Notes: generated by a model from the sequence alone, not told the origin. A DNA stretch of 64,000 bases from Rhodococcus sp. IEGM 1409 (GCF_030056735.1 NZ_JASHKN010000002.1:496001-560000); one strand, 5' to 3'; positions 45,343 to 56,177 are shown, numbered from the stretch's first letter. Made by a program: numbers and translations.

Positions 45343-47604
45343 ATGGCGACGCTCGCCGACCCACTCGATCGGCTGCTGGGAAAGAAGACCGCGGACGCGC
45401 TCGACGAGGCATTCGAGATCCGGAATGTCGAGGACTTGCTGCGTCACTACCCACACCGGTACGCGTCGGCAGGTAAGGAACTTGCCGAGAAGGAGCCGCC
45501 CGAAGGTGAGCACATCACCATCATCGCGCGGGTGGCGTCGGCAGCCGTCGTGAAGATGAAGAACCGTCCGGGACAGATGCTGAGAGTCTCGCTCGCGACC
45601 GATTCGCAGACCGTCGACGTCACGTTCTTCAATCCGCAGAAGGTGCGTCACGTCGTCAAGCCCGGCGTGCGTGCGATGTTCTCCGGGACGGTGAAGTACT
45701 TCCGCGGAAAGTGGTCTCTCACTCATCCGAGCTACCTGATCCTCCCGGAACCTCGTGTCGGCGAGGAGGATTCGGTGGTTCCCCTGGCATCCATCAAGGG
45801 GGCCGGCGACCTTGCCGGTCTGGCTCGCGCAAATCAGGACCACGGCGCCGAACTCGATCTCTCCGTCTTCGACCGCGCATTGATCCCGCTGTATCCGGCG
45901 ACCCGCGAGGTCGAGAGTTGGACCATCATGCGGTGCGTGCGACAGGTGCTCGACCAACTCGATCCGATCGAGGAGCCGTTGCCTGACGAGACCCGGGCCG
46001 AGCACGGATTCATCGGCTTGGACGAAGCGCTGCGCATCGTTCACCTTCCCGATACCAAGGAAGACATCGAACGAGCACAGGATCGTCTGCGCTTCGACGA
46101 GGCTCTGTCTCTGCAGTTGGTCCTCGCGATGCGTCGTCATGACAACTCCGAGCGTGTAGCTCCGGCTTGCGCTCCGGTGGCAGGCGGGATCGCGGACCAG
46201 TTCGAGGAGATGCTCCCGTTCACTCTGACGGAGGGACAGCAAGCGGTCGCGGAGGAGATCTCCAGCGACCTTGCCCGCCCACGCCCGATGAGCAGGCTTC
46301 TTCAGGGCGAGGTCGGGTCCGGCAAGACGATCGTGGCCTTGCGCGCGATGTTGCAGGTCGTCGACGCGGGCTATCAGTGCGCGCTACTCGCACCCACCGA
46401 GGTCCTCGCCAATCAGCACGCGCGATCACTGCGCAAGATGATGGGTCCGCTTGCCGCTGGTGGTGAGCTCGGTTCGGCCGAACACTCCACCCGTATCGCT
46501 CTTCTGACCGGTTCGCTGCCTGTGGCCGCGAAACGCGCAGCGCTGCTCGAAGCTGTGACCGGCGACGCCGGGATCGTCATCGGTACCCATGCGCTCATCC
46601 AGGACAACGTAGAGTTCTTCAACCTCGGCATGGTCGTGGTCGACGAGCAGCACCGCTTCGGCGTCGAGCAACGTGATCAGTTGCGATCGCGGGCACGTGA
46701 AGGTCTGAGTCCGCATCTGCTGGTGATGACGGCAACGCCCATTCCGCGAACCATCGCCATGACCGTGCTCGGCGACCTCGAGGTATCGACCCTGCGGGAG
46801 CTACCGCGTGGGCGCACCCCGATCAAGAGCAATGTCGTGCCCGTGAAGCAGAAGCCGCAGTGGGTGGATCGCGCGTGGGAACGAATTCGGGAGGACGTTG
46901 CCGACGGCCGTCAGGCGTATGTCGTGTGCTCGCGGATCGGCGACGGTGAGCAGGGCGCAGGCGAAGACCAGTTCACCGAGGAGAAGCAGCCGGAGACCAA
47001 GTCGGCGGTCGACGTCTTCGAGGAGCTGTCGAGTGGCCCGCTGGCCGATCTGCGAGTCGGATTGCTGCACGGTCGACTGCCTTCCGACGAAAAAGACGTC
47101 GTCATGAGCGCGTTCAACGTCGGTGACATCGACGTCCTTGTCTGCACGACCGTCGTCGAAGTCGGTGTGGACGTCCCGAACGCGACGGTGATGGTGATCG
47201 TCGACGCCGAGCGGTTCGGTGTCAGTCAGCTCCATCAGCTGCGTGGTCGTGTCGGCCGAGGAAAGCACCAGGGACTGTGCATCCTCGTCACCGGAAGCAA
47301 TCCCGGCGGGCCGGCATACGAGCGACTATCCGCGGTGGCCGCGACCAACGACGGGTTCGAACTGGCTCAACTCGACCTCGCGACCAGACGCGAAGGCGAC
47401 ATCCTCGGAGCGGCGCAGTCGGGCACGACCTCGAACCTGCGGCTGCTTTCTCTCATGGCACATGGAGACATCCTCGAATCCGCCCGGGAGTTCGCCCAGG
47501 GAATCGTCGACGCCGATCCATCGCTCGACGGTCATCCCGCCCTGGCTTCCATGGTGACCGCCGCGCTGGACTCCGACCGGATCGAGTACCTCGAGAAGTC
47601 GTGA
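45343..47604 (+). CDS. recG: ATP-dependent DNA helicase RecG
   Basis: Branch-migrating helicase for stalled forks and Holliday junctions. 753 residues: N-terminal wedge domain with OB fold, Walker A GEVGSGKT (around 323-330), DEQH box VVVDEQHRFGVEQR near 433, and motif VI QLRGRVGRGKHQG, then the C-terminal LLSLMAHGDILESAR. ATG 45343 with GGAGG six nt upstream is preferred to GTG 45328. It follows the DhaL gene after 73 bp, as in mycobacteria. Confidence 0.95.
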   Translation: MATLADPLDRLLGKKTADALDEAFEIRNVEDLLRHYPHRYASAGKELAEKEPPEGEHITIIARVASAAVVKMKNRPGQMLRVSLATDSQTVDVTFFNPQKVRHVVKPGVRAMFSGTVKYFRGKWSLTHPSYLILPEPRVGEEDSVVPLASIKGAGDLAGLARANQDHGAELDLSVFDRALIPLYPATREVESWTIMRCVRQVLDQLDPIEEPLPDETRAEHGFIGLDEALRIVHLPDTKEDIERAQDRLRFDEALSLQLVLAMRRHDNSERVAPACAPVAGGIADQFEEMLPFTLTEGQQAVAEEISSDLARPRPMSRLLQGEVGSGKTIVALRAMLQVVDAGYQCALLAPTEVLANQHARSLRKMMGPLAAGGELGSAEHSTRIALLTGSLPVAAKRAALLEAVTGDAGIVIGTHALIQDNVEFFNLGMVVVDEQHRFGVEQRDQLRSRAREGLSPHLLVMTATPIPRTIAMTVLGDLEVSTLRELPRGRTPIKSNVVPVKQKPQWVDRAWERIREDVADGRQAYVVCSRIGDGEQGAGEDQFTEEKQPETKSAVDVFEELSSGPLADLRVGLLHGRLPSDEKDVVMSAFNVGDIDVLVCTTVVEVGVDVPNATVMVIVDAERFGVSQLHQLRGRVGRGKHQGLCILVTGSNPGGPAYERLSAVAATNDGFELAQLDLATRREGDILGAAQSGTTSNLRLLSLMAHGDILESAREFAQGIVDADPSLDGHPALASMVTAALDSDRIEYLEKS

Positions 47605-47724
47605 CGGGTATGACGACAAGCTGAAATCGAATAGCACGAGGACCGCCGGGTTGGTTTCTCGATTCAGTCCGAAATATGAGACTCCGCATGTAGACGCAAG
47701 ATGAAATCGGGGTAGTTTTCTCGA

Positions 47725-50700
47725 ATGTTCTCCAAAGTGCTCGTCGCGAACCGCGGCGAAATTGCGATCCGTGCCTTCCGCGCCGCCTACGAACTAGGTG
47801 CCGGAACCGTCGCGGTGTTCCCGTACGAGGATCGGAACTCGATCCACCGTCTCAAGGCAGACGAGAGCTACCAGATCGGGGAGAAGGGTCACCCCGTTCG
47901 CGCGTATCTCTCGGTCGAGGAAATCGTCGCCGCCGCCAAGAGCGCCGGAGCCGACGCCATCTACCCCGGTTACGGTTTCCTCTCCGAGAACCCGGATCTG
48001 TCGGCGGCGTGCGCCGAGGCAGGCATCAAGTTCGTCGGTCCCTCCGCGGAGATCCTCGAGTTGACCGGTAACAAGGCACGCGCCATCGCCGCGGCCAAGG
48101 CCGCCGGTCTCCCGGTGCTCGCGTCTTCGGAGCCGTCAGCGGACATCGACGAGCTGCTCGCCGCAGCCGAGGACATGACCTTCCCGATCTTCGTCAAGGC
48201 TGTCGCCGGCGGCGGCGGACGCGGAATGCGCCGCGTTGCGGAACGCTCACAGCTCAAGGAATCGATCGAAGCCGCAGCGCGCGAAGCGGAGTCGGCCTTC
48301 GGCGATTCGACGGTGTTCCTCGAGCAGGCCGTCATCGATCCCCGCCACATCGAAGTGCAGATCCTCGCCGACGAGCAGGGCAACGTCATCCACCTCTTCG
48401 AGCGTGACTGCTCGCTGCAGCGTCGCCACCAGAAGGTGATCGAGCTTGCTCCGGCCCCCAACCTCTCGGAAGAGTTGCGCGCCAAGATCTGTGCCGACGC
48501 CGTCGCTTTCGCGAAGGAGATCGGGTACACGTGCGCCGGCACTGTCGAGTTCCTCCTCGACAAGCGCGGCAACCACGTCTTCATCGAGATGAACCCGCGA
48601 ATTCAGGTGGAGCACACCGTCACCGAAGAAGTGACGGACGTGGACTTGGTCCAGTCGCAGCTCAAGATCGCGTCCGGTTCGACGCTTGCAGATCTGGGTC
48701 TGTCACAGGACACGATCAAGCTGCGCGGCGCGGCGCTGCAGTGCCGCATCACGACCGAGGATCCGGCCAACGGATTCCGCCCGGACACGGGCCGGATCAC
48801 CGCGTACCGCACCCCGGGCGGCGCCGGTATCCGCCTTGACGGCGGCGCGACGCTCGGTGCCGAGGTCGGTGCGTACTTCGACTCGATGCTGGTCAAGCTC
48901 ACCTGTCGCGGTCGCGACCTCGAAGCCGCTGTCGCGAGGGCTCGCCGCGCGGTCACCGAGTTCCGTATTCGTGGCGTCTCGACCAACATTCCGTTCCTGC
49001 AGGCGGTTCTCGACGACCCCGACTTCCGGGCCGGACGTGTGACGACCTCCTTCATCGAGGAACGTCCCCAGCTGCTGACCCTGCGTTCCTCCGCCGACCG
49101 CGGCACCAAGATTCTGACCTACCTCGCCGATGTGACGGTCAACAAGCCGCACGGCGAGCGCCCCTCTTCGGTGTACCCGCAGGACAAGCTGCCCAAGATC
49201 GATCTTTCGACGCCGCCGCCCGCCGGCAGCCGCCAGCGCCTGCTCGAACTCGGTCCCGAAGGTTTCGCTAAGGCGCTGCGCGAGCAGAGGGCCGTCGGCG
49301 TCACCGACACCACCTTCCGTGACGCGCATCAGTCGTTGTTGGCCACGCGGGTTCGAACCAGCGGACTGCTCGGAGTTGCCGGGCACGTCGCGCGGTTGAC
49401 GCCGGAACTGCTCTCGATCGAAGCCTGGGGAGGCGCGACCTACGATGTGGGACTTCGCTTTCTGCACGAGGATCCGTGGTACCGGCTCGCCGCGCTCCGT
49501 GAAGCGGTCCCGAACATCTGCCTCCAGATGCTTCTTCGCGGACGAAACACGGTGGGCTACACGCCCTATCCTGAGAAGGTCACGCGCGCGTTCGTTCAGG
49601 AAGCCACCGATACCGGCATCGACATCTTCCGAATCTTCGACGCGCTCAACAACGTCGACCAGATGCGCCCTGCCATCGACGCGGTGCGTGAGACGGGAAC
49701 GGCTCTCGCCGAGGTGGCGCTGAGCTACACCGGAGATCTGTCGGATCCGAACGAAACTCTGTACACGCTCGACTACTACCTGAAGTTGGCAGAAGAGATC
49801 GTCGATGCCGGCGCTCACGTGCTCGCGATCAAGGACATGGCCGGCCTGCTGCGCGCTCCGGCGGCCACCAAGCTGGTGACGGCGCTGCGCAGCAACTTCG
49901 ATCTGCCGGTTCACGTTCACACGCACGACACCCCCGGTGGACAGTTGGCCACGTACTTCGCAGCGTGGCAGGCGGGCGCCGACGCAGTCGACGGTGCTTC
50001 GGCGGCACTGGCCGGAACCACCAGCCAGCCTGCGCTCTCGGCCATCGTCGCCGCTGCTGCGCACTCCGAGTTCGACACCGGACTGAACCTGCAGAACGTG
50101 TGCGACCTCGAGCCGTATTGGGAGGCGCTGCGAAAGGTGTACGCGCCCTTCGAATCCGGGCTACCGGCCCCGACGGGGCGCGTGTACACGCACGAGATCC
50201 CGGGTGGTCAGCTCTCCAACCTCCGGACCCAGGCCGTTGCTCTCGGCCTCGGCGACCGGTTCGAAGAGGTCGAAGCCAAGTACGCCGACGCAGACCGCAT
50301 GCTCGGGCATCTGGTGAAGGTGACGCCGTCGTCGAAGGTCGTCGGCGACCTCGCGCTCCATCTTGTCGGTGCCGGTGTGCCTTCGGAGGAGTTCGCCGCA
50401 GATCCGGCGAAGTTCGACATCCCTGACTCCGTGGTCGGCTTCCTGCGCGGCGAACTCGGTACGCCGCCCGGTGGCTGGCCGGAACCGTTCCGCAGCAAGG
50501 CGCTCGAAGGACGTGGCCAGGCCAAGCCCGAAGCGACGCTCTCCGCCGAGGACGAGGTGCTGCTCGAGGGCTCGTCGAAGGACCGTCAGGCGACGCTGAA
50601 CCGTCTGCTCTTCCCTGGCCCGACAAAGGAATTCCTCGAGCACCGCGAGAAGTACGGTGACACGTCGCGGCTGTCGGCGAACCAGTTCTTCTACGGTCTG

Positions 50701-51129
50701 CGGCGCGGCGACGAACACCGCGTCGAATTGACTCCCGGAGTGGAACTGATCATCGGTCTCGAAGCCATCTCCGAGCCCGACGAGCGCGGCTACCGCACTG
50801 TCATGTGCATCCTGAACGGCCAGTTGCGTCCGGTCTCGATCCGCGATCGCTCCATTGCCAGTGACGTGCCGGCGGCGGAGAAGGCCGACAAGAACAACCC
50901 GGGCCACGTGGCGGCACCGTTCGCGGGCGTCGTGACGCTCGCGGTCAAGGAAGGCCAGAAAATCGAGGCCGGCGACACCGTGGCCACGATCGAAGCGATG
51001 AAGATGGAGGCAGCGATCACCTCTCCGCGTGCCGGCGTCGTTTCGCGTATCGCGATCAGCGCTGTTCAGCAGGTCGAGGGCGGAGACCTGCTGGTAGTCG
51101 TCTCGACGGGGGAGAGCGCCGCAGAGTGA
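47725..51129 (+). CDS. pyc: Pyruvate carboxylase
   Basis: Biotin-dependent enzyme adding CO2 to pyruvate to replenish oxaloacetate. 1134 residues, full length: biotin carboxylase (1-450; FVKAVAGGGGRGMR, FIEMNPRIQVEHTVTEE), carboxyltransferase (about 520-800; DTTFRDAHQSLLATRVRT, KDMAGLL, HTHDTPGG), the PYC/OADA conserved domain, and a C-terminal biotinyl domain with EAMKMEA, where Lys1093 carries biotin. Its stop overlaps rsmD (GTGA). Confidence 0.96.
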   Translation: MFSKVLVANRGEIAIRAFRAAYELGAGTVAVFPYEDRNSIHRLKADESYQIGEKGHPVRAYLSVEEIVAAAKSAGADAIYPGYGFLSENPDLSAACAEAGIKFVGPSAEILELTGNKARAIAAAKAAGLPVLASSEPSADIDELLAAAEDMTFPIFVKAVAGGGGRGMRRVAERSQLKESIEAAAREAESAFGDSTVFLEQAVIDPRHIEVQILADEQGNVIHLFERDCSLQRRHQKVIELAPAPNLSEELRAKICADAVAFAKEIGYTCAGTVEFLLDKRGNHVFIEMNPRIQVEHTVTEEVTDVDLVQSQLKIASGSTLADLGLSQDTIKLRGAALQCRITTEDPANGFRPDTGRITAYRTPGGAGIRLDGGATLGAEVGAYFDSMLVKLTCRGRDLEAAVARARRAVTEFRIRGVSTNIPFLQAVLDDPDFRAGRVTTSFIEERPQLLTLRSSADRGTKILTYLADVTVNKPHGERPSSVYPQDKLPKIDLSTPPPAGSRQRLLELGPEGFAKALREQRAVGVTDTTFRDAHQSLLATRVRTSGLLGVAGHVARLTPELLSIEAWGGATYDVGLRFLHEDPWYRLAALREAVPNICLQMLLRGRNTVGYTPYPEKVTRAFVQEATDTGIDIFRIFDALNNVDQMRPAIDAVRETGTALAEVALSYTGDLSDPNETLYTLDYYLKLAEEIVDAGAHVLAIKDMAGLLRAPAATKLVTALRSNFDLPVHVHTHDTPGGQLATYFAAWQAGADAVDGASAALAGTTSQPALSAIVAAAAHSEFDTGLNLQNVCDLEPYWEALRKVYAPFESGLPAPTGRVYTHEIPGGQLSNLRTQAVALGLGDRFEEVEAKYADADRMLGHLVKVTPSSKVVGDLALHLVGAGVPSEEFAADPAKFDIPDSVVGFLRGELGTPPGGWPEPFRSKALEGRGQAKPEATLSAEDEVLLEGSSKDRQATLNRLLFPGPTKEFLEHREKYGDTSRLSANQFFYGLRRGDEHRVELTPGVELIIGLEAISEPDERGYRTVMCILNGQLRPVSIRDRSIASDVPAAEKADKNNPGHVAAPFAGVVTLAVKEGQKIEAGDTVATIEAMKMEAAITSPRAGVVSRIAISAVQQVEGGDLLVVVSTGESAAE

Positions 51130-51692
51130 CTCGCATCATCTCGGGACTCGCGGGCGGTCGACGCCTGCGGGTCCCGCCGAGCGGGACCCGTCCGACGTCG
51201 GATCGGGTTCGCGAGGCGTTGTTCAGTGCTCTCGAAGCGCGCATCGATCTCGAAGGGTGCGCGGTTCTCGACCTCTTCGCGGGTTCGGGTGCCCTCGGCC
51301 TCGAAGCGCTCTCACGCGGAGCCGAGCACGTCGTTCTCGTGGAATCCGATGCCAAAGCCGCTGCCGTCATCAAGGCGAACATCGGCACTGTCGCGTTGCC
51401 GGGGGCGACGGTTCGCGCCGCTCCGGTCGCGGCCGTGGTGTCGGGGCCGAGCGCGCGGGAATACGACATAGTCATCGCCGACCCGCCGTATGCGGTGACC
51501 GACGAGGCTGTCTTGTCCATGCTCACTGATCTGCAGGCCAACAAATGGGTGGGGGAGGGCACGATCGTGGTACTCGAACGTTCGTCGCGCTCGCCGGAGA
51601 CCGTGTGGCCGCAGGGCTACGAGCCGATCAAGGCGAAGAACTACGGTGAAGCCCGCATCGAGCTGGCCACCTGCTACGGTCTGGACTCATGA
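51126..51692 (+). CDS. rsmD: 16S rRNA (guanine966-N2)-methyltransferase
   Basis: 188-residue Rossmann methyltransferase with [34 protein letters not shown] motif [19 protein letters not shown] and catalytic ADPPYA. The GTG overlaps the pyc stop and its own stop overlaps the coaD ATG, making pyc-rsmD-coaD a coupled unit. Confidence 0.94.
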   Translation: MTRIISGLAGGRRLRVPPSGTRPTSDRVREALFSALEARIDLEGCAVLDLFAGSGALGLEALSRGAEHVVLVESDAKAAAVIKANIGTVALPGATVRAAPVAAVVSGPSAREYDIVIADPPYAVTDEAVLSMLTDLQANKWVGEGTIVVLERSSRSPETVWPQGYEPIKAKNYGEARIELATCYGLDS

Positions 51693-52183
51693 CTGGCGCC
51701 GTCTGCCCCGGATCCTTCGACCCTGTGACCAACGGTCACCTCGACGTAATCGGAAGAGTTGCTGCGCAATTCGACGAGGTCGTGGTCACCGTGCTGATCA
51801 ACAAGAGCAAGCGTGGCATGTTCACGATCGACGAGCGGATCGAGATGCTCGAAGACGCGACGAGTCACCTGCCCAACGTTCGGGTCACGTCGTGGCACGG
51901 ACTGTTGGTCGACTACGCAAAACAAGAAGGCCTCAGCGCGATCGTCAAGGGTCTGCGCGGCGCGAACGACTTCGATTACGAGCTGCAGATGGCTCAGATG
52001 AATCAGAAGCTCACAGGCGTCGACACGCTCTTCGTCGCCACGAATCCGACCTACAGCTACCTGTCGAGTTCTCTGGTGAAGGAAGTTGCGACCTTCGGCG
52101 GCGATGTCTCCGACATGCTTCCGGCCAAGGTGCATTCTCGGCTACTCGCGCGTATCGCCGAACGAGCAGCAGAAAGCAGCTGA
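51689..52183 (+). CDS. coaD: Phosphopantetheine adenylyltransferase
   Basis: Fourth step of coenzyme A synthesis. 164 residues with [34 protein letters not shown] and [21 protein letters not shown]. The ATG overlaps rsmD; TACGGT lies 8 nt upstream, so an internal leaderless transcript is possible. Confidence 0.96.
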   Translation: MTGAVCPGSFDPVTNGHLDVIGRVAAQFDEVVVTVLINKSKRGMFTIDERIEMLEDATSHLPNVRVTSWHGLLVDYAKQEGLSAIVKGLRGANDFDYELQMAQMNQKLTGVDTLFVATNPTYSYLSSSLVKEVATFGGDVSDMLPAKVHSRLLARIAERAAESS

Positions 52184-52314
52184 TCCCCGACACACCGACC
52201 ACGACGACACCCCGTTGGCCGTTCTTCCGGCAAACTTGGACAGGAACGGGCACAGGTCCGAGTGGACCGGTGACGATGTGGGCCGAATTCGGCCGGTAGA
52301 GATTGGGGTTGCTT

Positions 52315-53076
52315 GTGTACCGCGTATTCGAGGCACTGGACGAACTGGTCGCAATTGTCGAAGAGGCGCGCGGTGTTCCCATGACCGCGGGGTGTGTTGT
52401 GCCTCGCGGCGACGTGCTCGAGCTTCTCGACGACGTCCGAGACGCAATTCCGAGCGAGCTGGACGACGCTCAGGACGTCCTCGATCATCGGGACAAATTG
52501 GTCGGTGACGCGCGGGCCAACGCGGAGAAGACGGTCAGCAGCGCCAACGCCGAGGCGACGTCGACTGTGGAGAACGCACGCGACGACGCCGACCGCATTC
52601 TGTCCGACGCCAAGGCTCAGGCCGATCGCATGGTTGCCGAAGCACGTGCACACGCCGATCAGTTGGTCGAGGACGCAGAAGCAGAAGCGGAACGGACTGT
52701 CACGGACGGCCGTCGTGAGTACGACGCAGTGACCGGACGGGCTCGTACCGAGGCCGATCGGATGATCGAGTCGGGCCAGGCCTCGTACGACCATTCGGTG
52801 GCCGAGGGAACGGCAGAGCAGGCTCGTCTGGTCTCGCAGACCGAGGTTGTCCAGACTGCCCACGCGGAATCCGCGCGGGTGATCGACGCCGCTCACGCCG
52901 AGTCCGATCGGATGCGGTCGGAGTGCGACCTGTACGTCGACACCAAGTTGGCCGAGTTCGAGGAGTTCCTCACGGGAACCGTTCGATCGGTCGGTCGTGG
53001 TCGTCAGCAGCTTCGATCGGGTTCGGGAGTTCCCGATTACCAGGACGACGATCGTCGTTCGGAGCGGCGCCGCTAG
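52315..53076 (+). CDS. sepIVA: SepIVA-like DivIVA-family coiled-coil protein
   Basis: 253 residues: an N-terminal YRVFEALDELVAIVEEARGVPMT that matches mycobacterial SepIVA (Rv2927c, essential for septation and cell elongation control), followed by a long coiled coil with Ala/Glu/Asp heptads (EKTVSSANAEATSTVENARDD and repeats of AEADR or ARAHADQL type) and an Arg-rich end. Start GTG 52315 gives the family N-terminus. It is followed by a terminator. A role at the septum is inferred from the orthologue. Confidence 0.9.
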   Translation: MYRVFEALDELVAIVEEARGVPMTAGCVVPRGDVLELLDDVRDAIPSELDDAQDVLDHRDKLVGDARANAEKTVSSANAEATSTVENARDDADRILSDAKAQADRMVAEARAHADQLVEDAEAEAERTVTDGRREYDAVTGRARTEADRMIESGQASYDHSVAEGTAEQARLVSQTEVVQTAHAESARVIDAAHAESDRMRSECDLYVDTKLAEFEEFLTGTVRSVGRGRQQLRSGSGVPDYQDDDRRSERRR

Positions 53077-53096
53077 AGCGGATCAGACAGTCGAGG

Positions 53097-53129
53097 GTGG
53101 GTCGTCCGATATGGGGCGGCCCACTTTTT
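53097..53129 (+). terminator. Terminator after sepIVA
   Basis: 11-bp stem with two G.U pairs (53097-53107 with 53114-53124) and TTTTT at 53125-53129. Confidence 0.88.
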
Positions 53130-53214
53130 CGTGGATGGAATTGGGATTTGCCTAATAGCTGCCGTATTGTGGAGTGGTTGCCCATACCAGTTTCAACAGT
53201 TAGGTGAGTTCTCT

Positions 53215-53826
53215 TTGTCAACGCATCGTCGTAGTTCGTCGCATCAGTCAAGTGATGCGGGATTTTTGCTGGACACGGTCAAGCTCGGTCGTCGTCCAGG
53301 GTCGATGCGTACCGTCGAGAGAACAATTCAGTCCCCGAACCGTATCGGTCTCGATCTGATCGCGATCGAAGCGGGCGCGGACATAGATCTCGATCTTCGT
53401 CTCGAAGCAGTGTCCGAAGGTGTTCTTGTCACCGGAAACGTGCACGCACCCACCAAGGGTGAGTGCTCACGGTGCCTCGAACCGTTCACCGACACCGTGG
53501 ACGTCTATCTCACGGAGTTGTTCGCTTACCCGGACAGCACCACCGAGGAGACGACGGAAGAGGGAGAGGTCTACGCGGTCGAAGACGACGAAATCGACCT
53601 CGAACCGGTCATCGTCGATGCAGTCGGGCTGGCGCTTCCGCTCCAGCCTCTGTGCAGTGACGATTGCCTGGGATTGTGCTCAGAATGTGGCATTCGCCTG
53701 GCGATTGCGGAATCTGGGCATGGGCATGACATACTTGATCCTCGCTGGGCTGGTCTCGCGGCCAAATTTGGCGTGGAATCAAACACCAGCGAAAATCTTG
53801 TGATCACCGAAGCCGAGGAGAAGTAG
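53215..53826 (+). CDS. YceD/DUF177-family protein
   Basis: 203 residues, always upstream of rpmF in bacteria, likely with a role in 23S rRNA or large-subunit biogenesis. Visible are GECSRCLEP near residue 85 and [13 protein letters not shown] near 150, possible zinc sites. The start is probably TTG 53215 with AGGTGAG six nt upstream, since the earlier ATG 53131 overlies the upstream terminator region and lacks a ribosome site. It is 2 bp from rpmF. Confidence 0.85.
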   Translation: MSTHRRSSSHQSSDAGFLLDTVKLGRRPGSMRTVERTIQSPNRIGLDLIAIEAGADIDLDLRLEAVSEGVLVTGNVHAPTKGECSRCLEPFTDTVDVYLTELFAYPDSTTEETTEEGEVYAVEDDEIDLEPVIVDAVGLALPLQPLCSDDCLGLCSECGIRLAIAESGHGHDILDPRWAGLAAKFGVESNTSENLVITEAEEK

Positions 53827-53828
53827 AA

Positions 53829-54011
53829 GTGGCTGTCCCCAAGCGCAAAATGTCGCGATCCAACACGCGGTCGCGTCGTAGCCAGTGGAAGACCACTGTG
53901 CCCACCCTCGTTACCTGCCCCAACCGTGGCTGTGGCGAGCAGACCCTTCCCCACATCGCATGCCCGTCATGCGGTACTTACAAGGGCCGCCAGGTAACCG
54001 CTGCTGTCTAG
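53829..54011 (+). CDS. rpmF: 50S ribosomal protein L32
   Basis: 60 residues: [20 protein letters not shown], then the zinc-binding pairs CPNRGC and CPSC. Starts GTG 53829 with GAGGAGA in the end of the previous gene. Part of the yceD-rpmF-rnc-mutM block. Confidence 0.96.
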   Translation: MAVPKRKMSRSNTRSRRSQWKTTVPTLVTCPNRGCGEQTLPHIACPSCGTYKGRQVTAAV

Positions 54012-54030
54012 TTCTCCCCGGAGAAAGACT

Positions 54031-54804
54031 ATGACGAGCGAAAATACAGTTTCAGCCGCCGGCGGCGAGGGCAATCACGACAAGCTCCTCGCCGCTGTCG
54101 GCGTAGATATAGAGCCCGGTCTTCTGACCCTCGCTCTCACGCACCGCTCGTACGCGTACGAGAACGGCGGACTGCCCACGAACGAGCGCCTCGAGTTTCT
54201 CGGGGATTCCGTTCTCGGCGTCACGGTGACCGAAAATCTCTATCTGTCCCACCCGGACAAATCCGAAGGTGATCTGGCGAAGATCCGTGCCAGCGTGGTC
54301 AACATGCATGCACTCGCCGAGGTTGCCAGGACTCTGGGTGAAGGTGGACTCGGAGCGCACCTGCTGCTGGGTAAGGGTGAGGAAATGACGGGCGGCCGTG
54401 ACAAGCCGTCCATCCTCGCCGACGGTATGGAGTCGATTCTCGGCGCCATCCACCTGCAACACGGCATCGAGACTGCGCGACGCGTTGTTCTCGATCTGTT
54501 CGACGATCTACTCACTCGCGCACCGCTTCTGGGCGCGGGTCTGGATTGGAAGACGAGCCTGCAGGAACTGACCGCAGAACACGGTGCCGGAGTTCCCGTC
54601 TACGAGATCACCGCTACCGGACCCGATCACGACAAGGAATTCACGGCCACCGTTCTCATCAGTGGCAAGCCCTTGGGTGTCGGCGTCGGTCGTTCCAAGA
54701 AGGAAGCCGAGCAGAAGGCAGCAAGTTCGGCATGGAAGACGATGTCGGAAAATGCCGCTGCCAGCGCAGTCGTTGCTGACGACGCGTCTGATCTTGCCGG
54801 CTGA
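54031..54804 (+). CDS. rnc: Ribonuclease III
   Basis: Double-stranded RNA endonuclease for rRNA processing. 257 residues: RNase III domain with [13 protein letters not shown] and the second acidic site [13 protein letters not shown], then a double-stranded-RNA-binding domain from about 165 ([30 protein letters not shown]). It is followed 8 bp on by mutM. Confidence 0.95.
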   Translation: MTSENTVSAAGGEGNHDKLLAAVGVDIEPGLLTLALTHRSYAYENGGLPTNERLEFLGDSVLGVTVTENLYLSHPDKSEGDLAKIRASVVNMHALAEVARTLGEGGLGAHLLLGKGEEMTGGRDKPSILADGMESILGAIHLQHGIETARRVVLDLFDDLLTRAPLLGAGLDWKTSLQELTAEHGAGVPVYEITATGPDHDKEFTATVLISGKPLGVGVGRSKKEAEQKAASSAWKTMSENAAASAVVADDASDLAG

Positions 54805-54812
54805 GTTCACTC

Positions 54813-55682
54813 TTGCCTGAGCTTCCCGAAGTCGAAGTCGTTCGCCGCGGCCTGCAGTCTCATGCTGTAGGTGCGGCGATCGAGGCCGTCGAGGTCCTCC
54901 ATCCCCGCGCGATCAGGCGCCACATTCTCGGTTCCGAGGACTTGATCGGCCAACTCACCGGGCAGACCATCGCTTCGGCAGAGCGTCGTGGCAAGTATCT
55001 GTGGCTGGTTCTCGAGCCTGCCGGTGTCGGACTGGTAGTTCATCTCGGGATGAGCGGACAGATGTTGGTCCAACCCCCGACCGTCGACTGGGAAAAGCAC
55101 CTCCGCATTCGGTTGGCCCTCGATTCCGGAGCTGATCTTCGATTCGTCGATCAGCGAACCTTCGGTGGCTGGTCGATTTCACCTCTCGTCGAGGTCGACG
55201 GAACGATGCTGCCCGAGTCGGTGGCGCACATTGCTCGCGATCCCATGGACGTTGCATTCGATCTCGAATCTGTCGTGAAAGTCCTGCGGGGCAAGCACAC
55301 CGAGATCAAGCGTGCGATTCTCGACCAGACCGTGGTATCCGGGATCGGAAACATCTACGCCGACGAATCATTGTGGCGCGCAAAGATTCACGGCAACCGA
55401 ATTGCCGAATCCCTCACCAGGCCCAAACTTCGAGAGCTGTTGAACGCAGCGCACGCAGTGATGGGTGAAGCGCTCGATCAGGGCGGTACGTCCTTCGACG
55501 CGCTGTACGTGAACGTCAACGGCGAGTCCGGGTACTTCGACCGGTCACTGTCGGCGTACGGTCAGGAAAATCTTCCGTGCCCGCGATGCGGCGCGCCGAT
55601 CAAGCGTGAGAAGTTCATGAATCGATCGTCGTTCAGTTGCCCGCGGTGTCAGCCGACCCCGAGGGCAAGGCGAATCGCCTAG
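54813..55682 (+). CDS. mutM: Formamidopyrimidine-DNA glycosylase
   Basis: Removes 8-oxoguanine and formamidopyrimidines and nicks the strand. 289 residues beginning [13 protein letters not shown] after the initiator; the proline at position 2 is the catalytic nucleophile, so the TTG at 54813 is the only workable start. [10 protein letters not shown] segment holds the conserved Lys, and the C-terminal zinc finger is CPRCG...CPRCQ. It is coupled closely to rnc. Confidence 0.95.
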   Translation: MPELPEVEVVRRGLQSHAVGAAIEAVEVLHPRAIRRHILGSEDLIGQLTGQTIASAERRGKYLWLVLEPAGVGLVVHLGMSGQMLVQPPTVDWEKHLRIRLALDSGADLRFVDQRTFGGWSISPLVEVDGTMLPESVAHIARDPMDVAFDLESVVKVLRGKHTEIKRAILDQTVVSGIGNIYADESLWRAKIHGNRIAESLTRPKLRELLNAAHAVMGEALDQGGTSFDALYVNVNGESGYFDRSLSAYGQENLPCPRCGAPIKREKFMNRSSFSCPRCQPTPRARRIA

Positions 55683-55724
55683 GTCTCCCGCCCCTCCGGT
55701 TCGGCGGAGTGGCAAGATTGCGTC

Positions 55725-56177
55725 ATGGCTGAACAGACTCCCGACAACGCTGCAACCGCCCCGGCTCACACCGAGCTTTGGGTCGAACGCACCGGAACCC
55801 GCCTCTACACCGGCAAGAGTTCGCGCGGCGCAGAGGTTCTCATCGGCTCCGAATCGGTGCCAGGAGTCTTCACGCCAGGCGAACTCCTCAAAATCGCACT
55901 GGCCGCGTGCACCGGTATGAGCTCCGACTTCCCGATTTCTCGCCGCCTCGGTGACAACTACGACGCGACGGTCCGAGTGTCCGGCGCCGCCGATCGGGAG
56001 AACGAGGTCTACCCGCGGCTCGACGAGGTCCTCGAACTCGATCTCAGCGAGTTGGATGCCGAAGCACAGCAGCGCCTCATCACTCTCGTCGAGCGTTCCG
56101 TGGACAAGGTATGCACCGTCGGGCGCACTCTCAAGGCCGGAACCAAGGTCACTCTGTCGTTCGACACGGAAGCCTGA
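55725..56177 (+). CDS. OsmC/Ohr-family peroxide-reducing protein
   Basis: 150 residues with two conserved redox cysteines, in LAACTGMSSDF (near 62) and VDKVCTVGRT (near 129), as in OsmC/Ohr thiol peroxidases that reduce organic hydroperoxides. The orthologue Rv2923c lies at the same place beside mutM (fpg), a DNA-oxidation repair gene. Its TGA overlaps the next ATG (TGATG). Confidence 0.9.
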   Translation: MAEQTPDNAATAPAHTELWVERTGTRLYTGKSSRGAEVLIGSESVPGVFTPGELLKIALAACTGMSSDFPISRRLGDNYDATVRVSGAADRENEVYPRLDEVLELDLSELDAEAQQRLITLVERSVDKVCTVGRTLKAGTKVTLSFDTEA

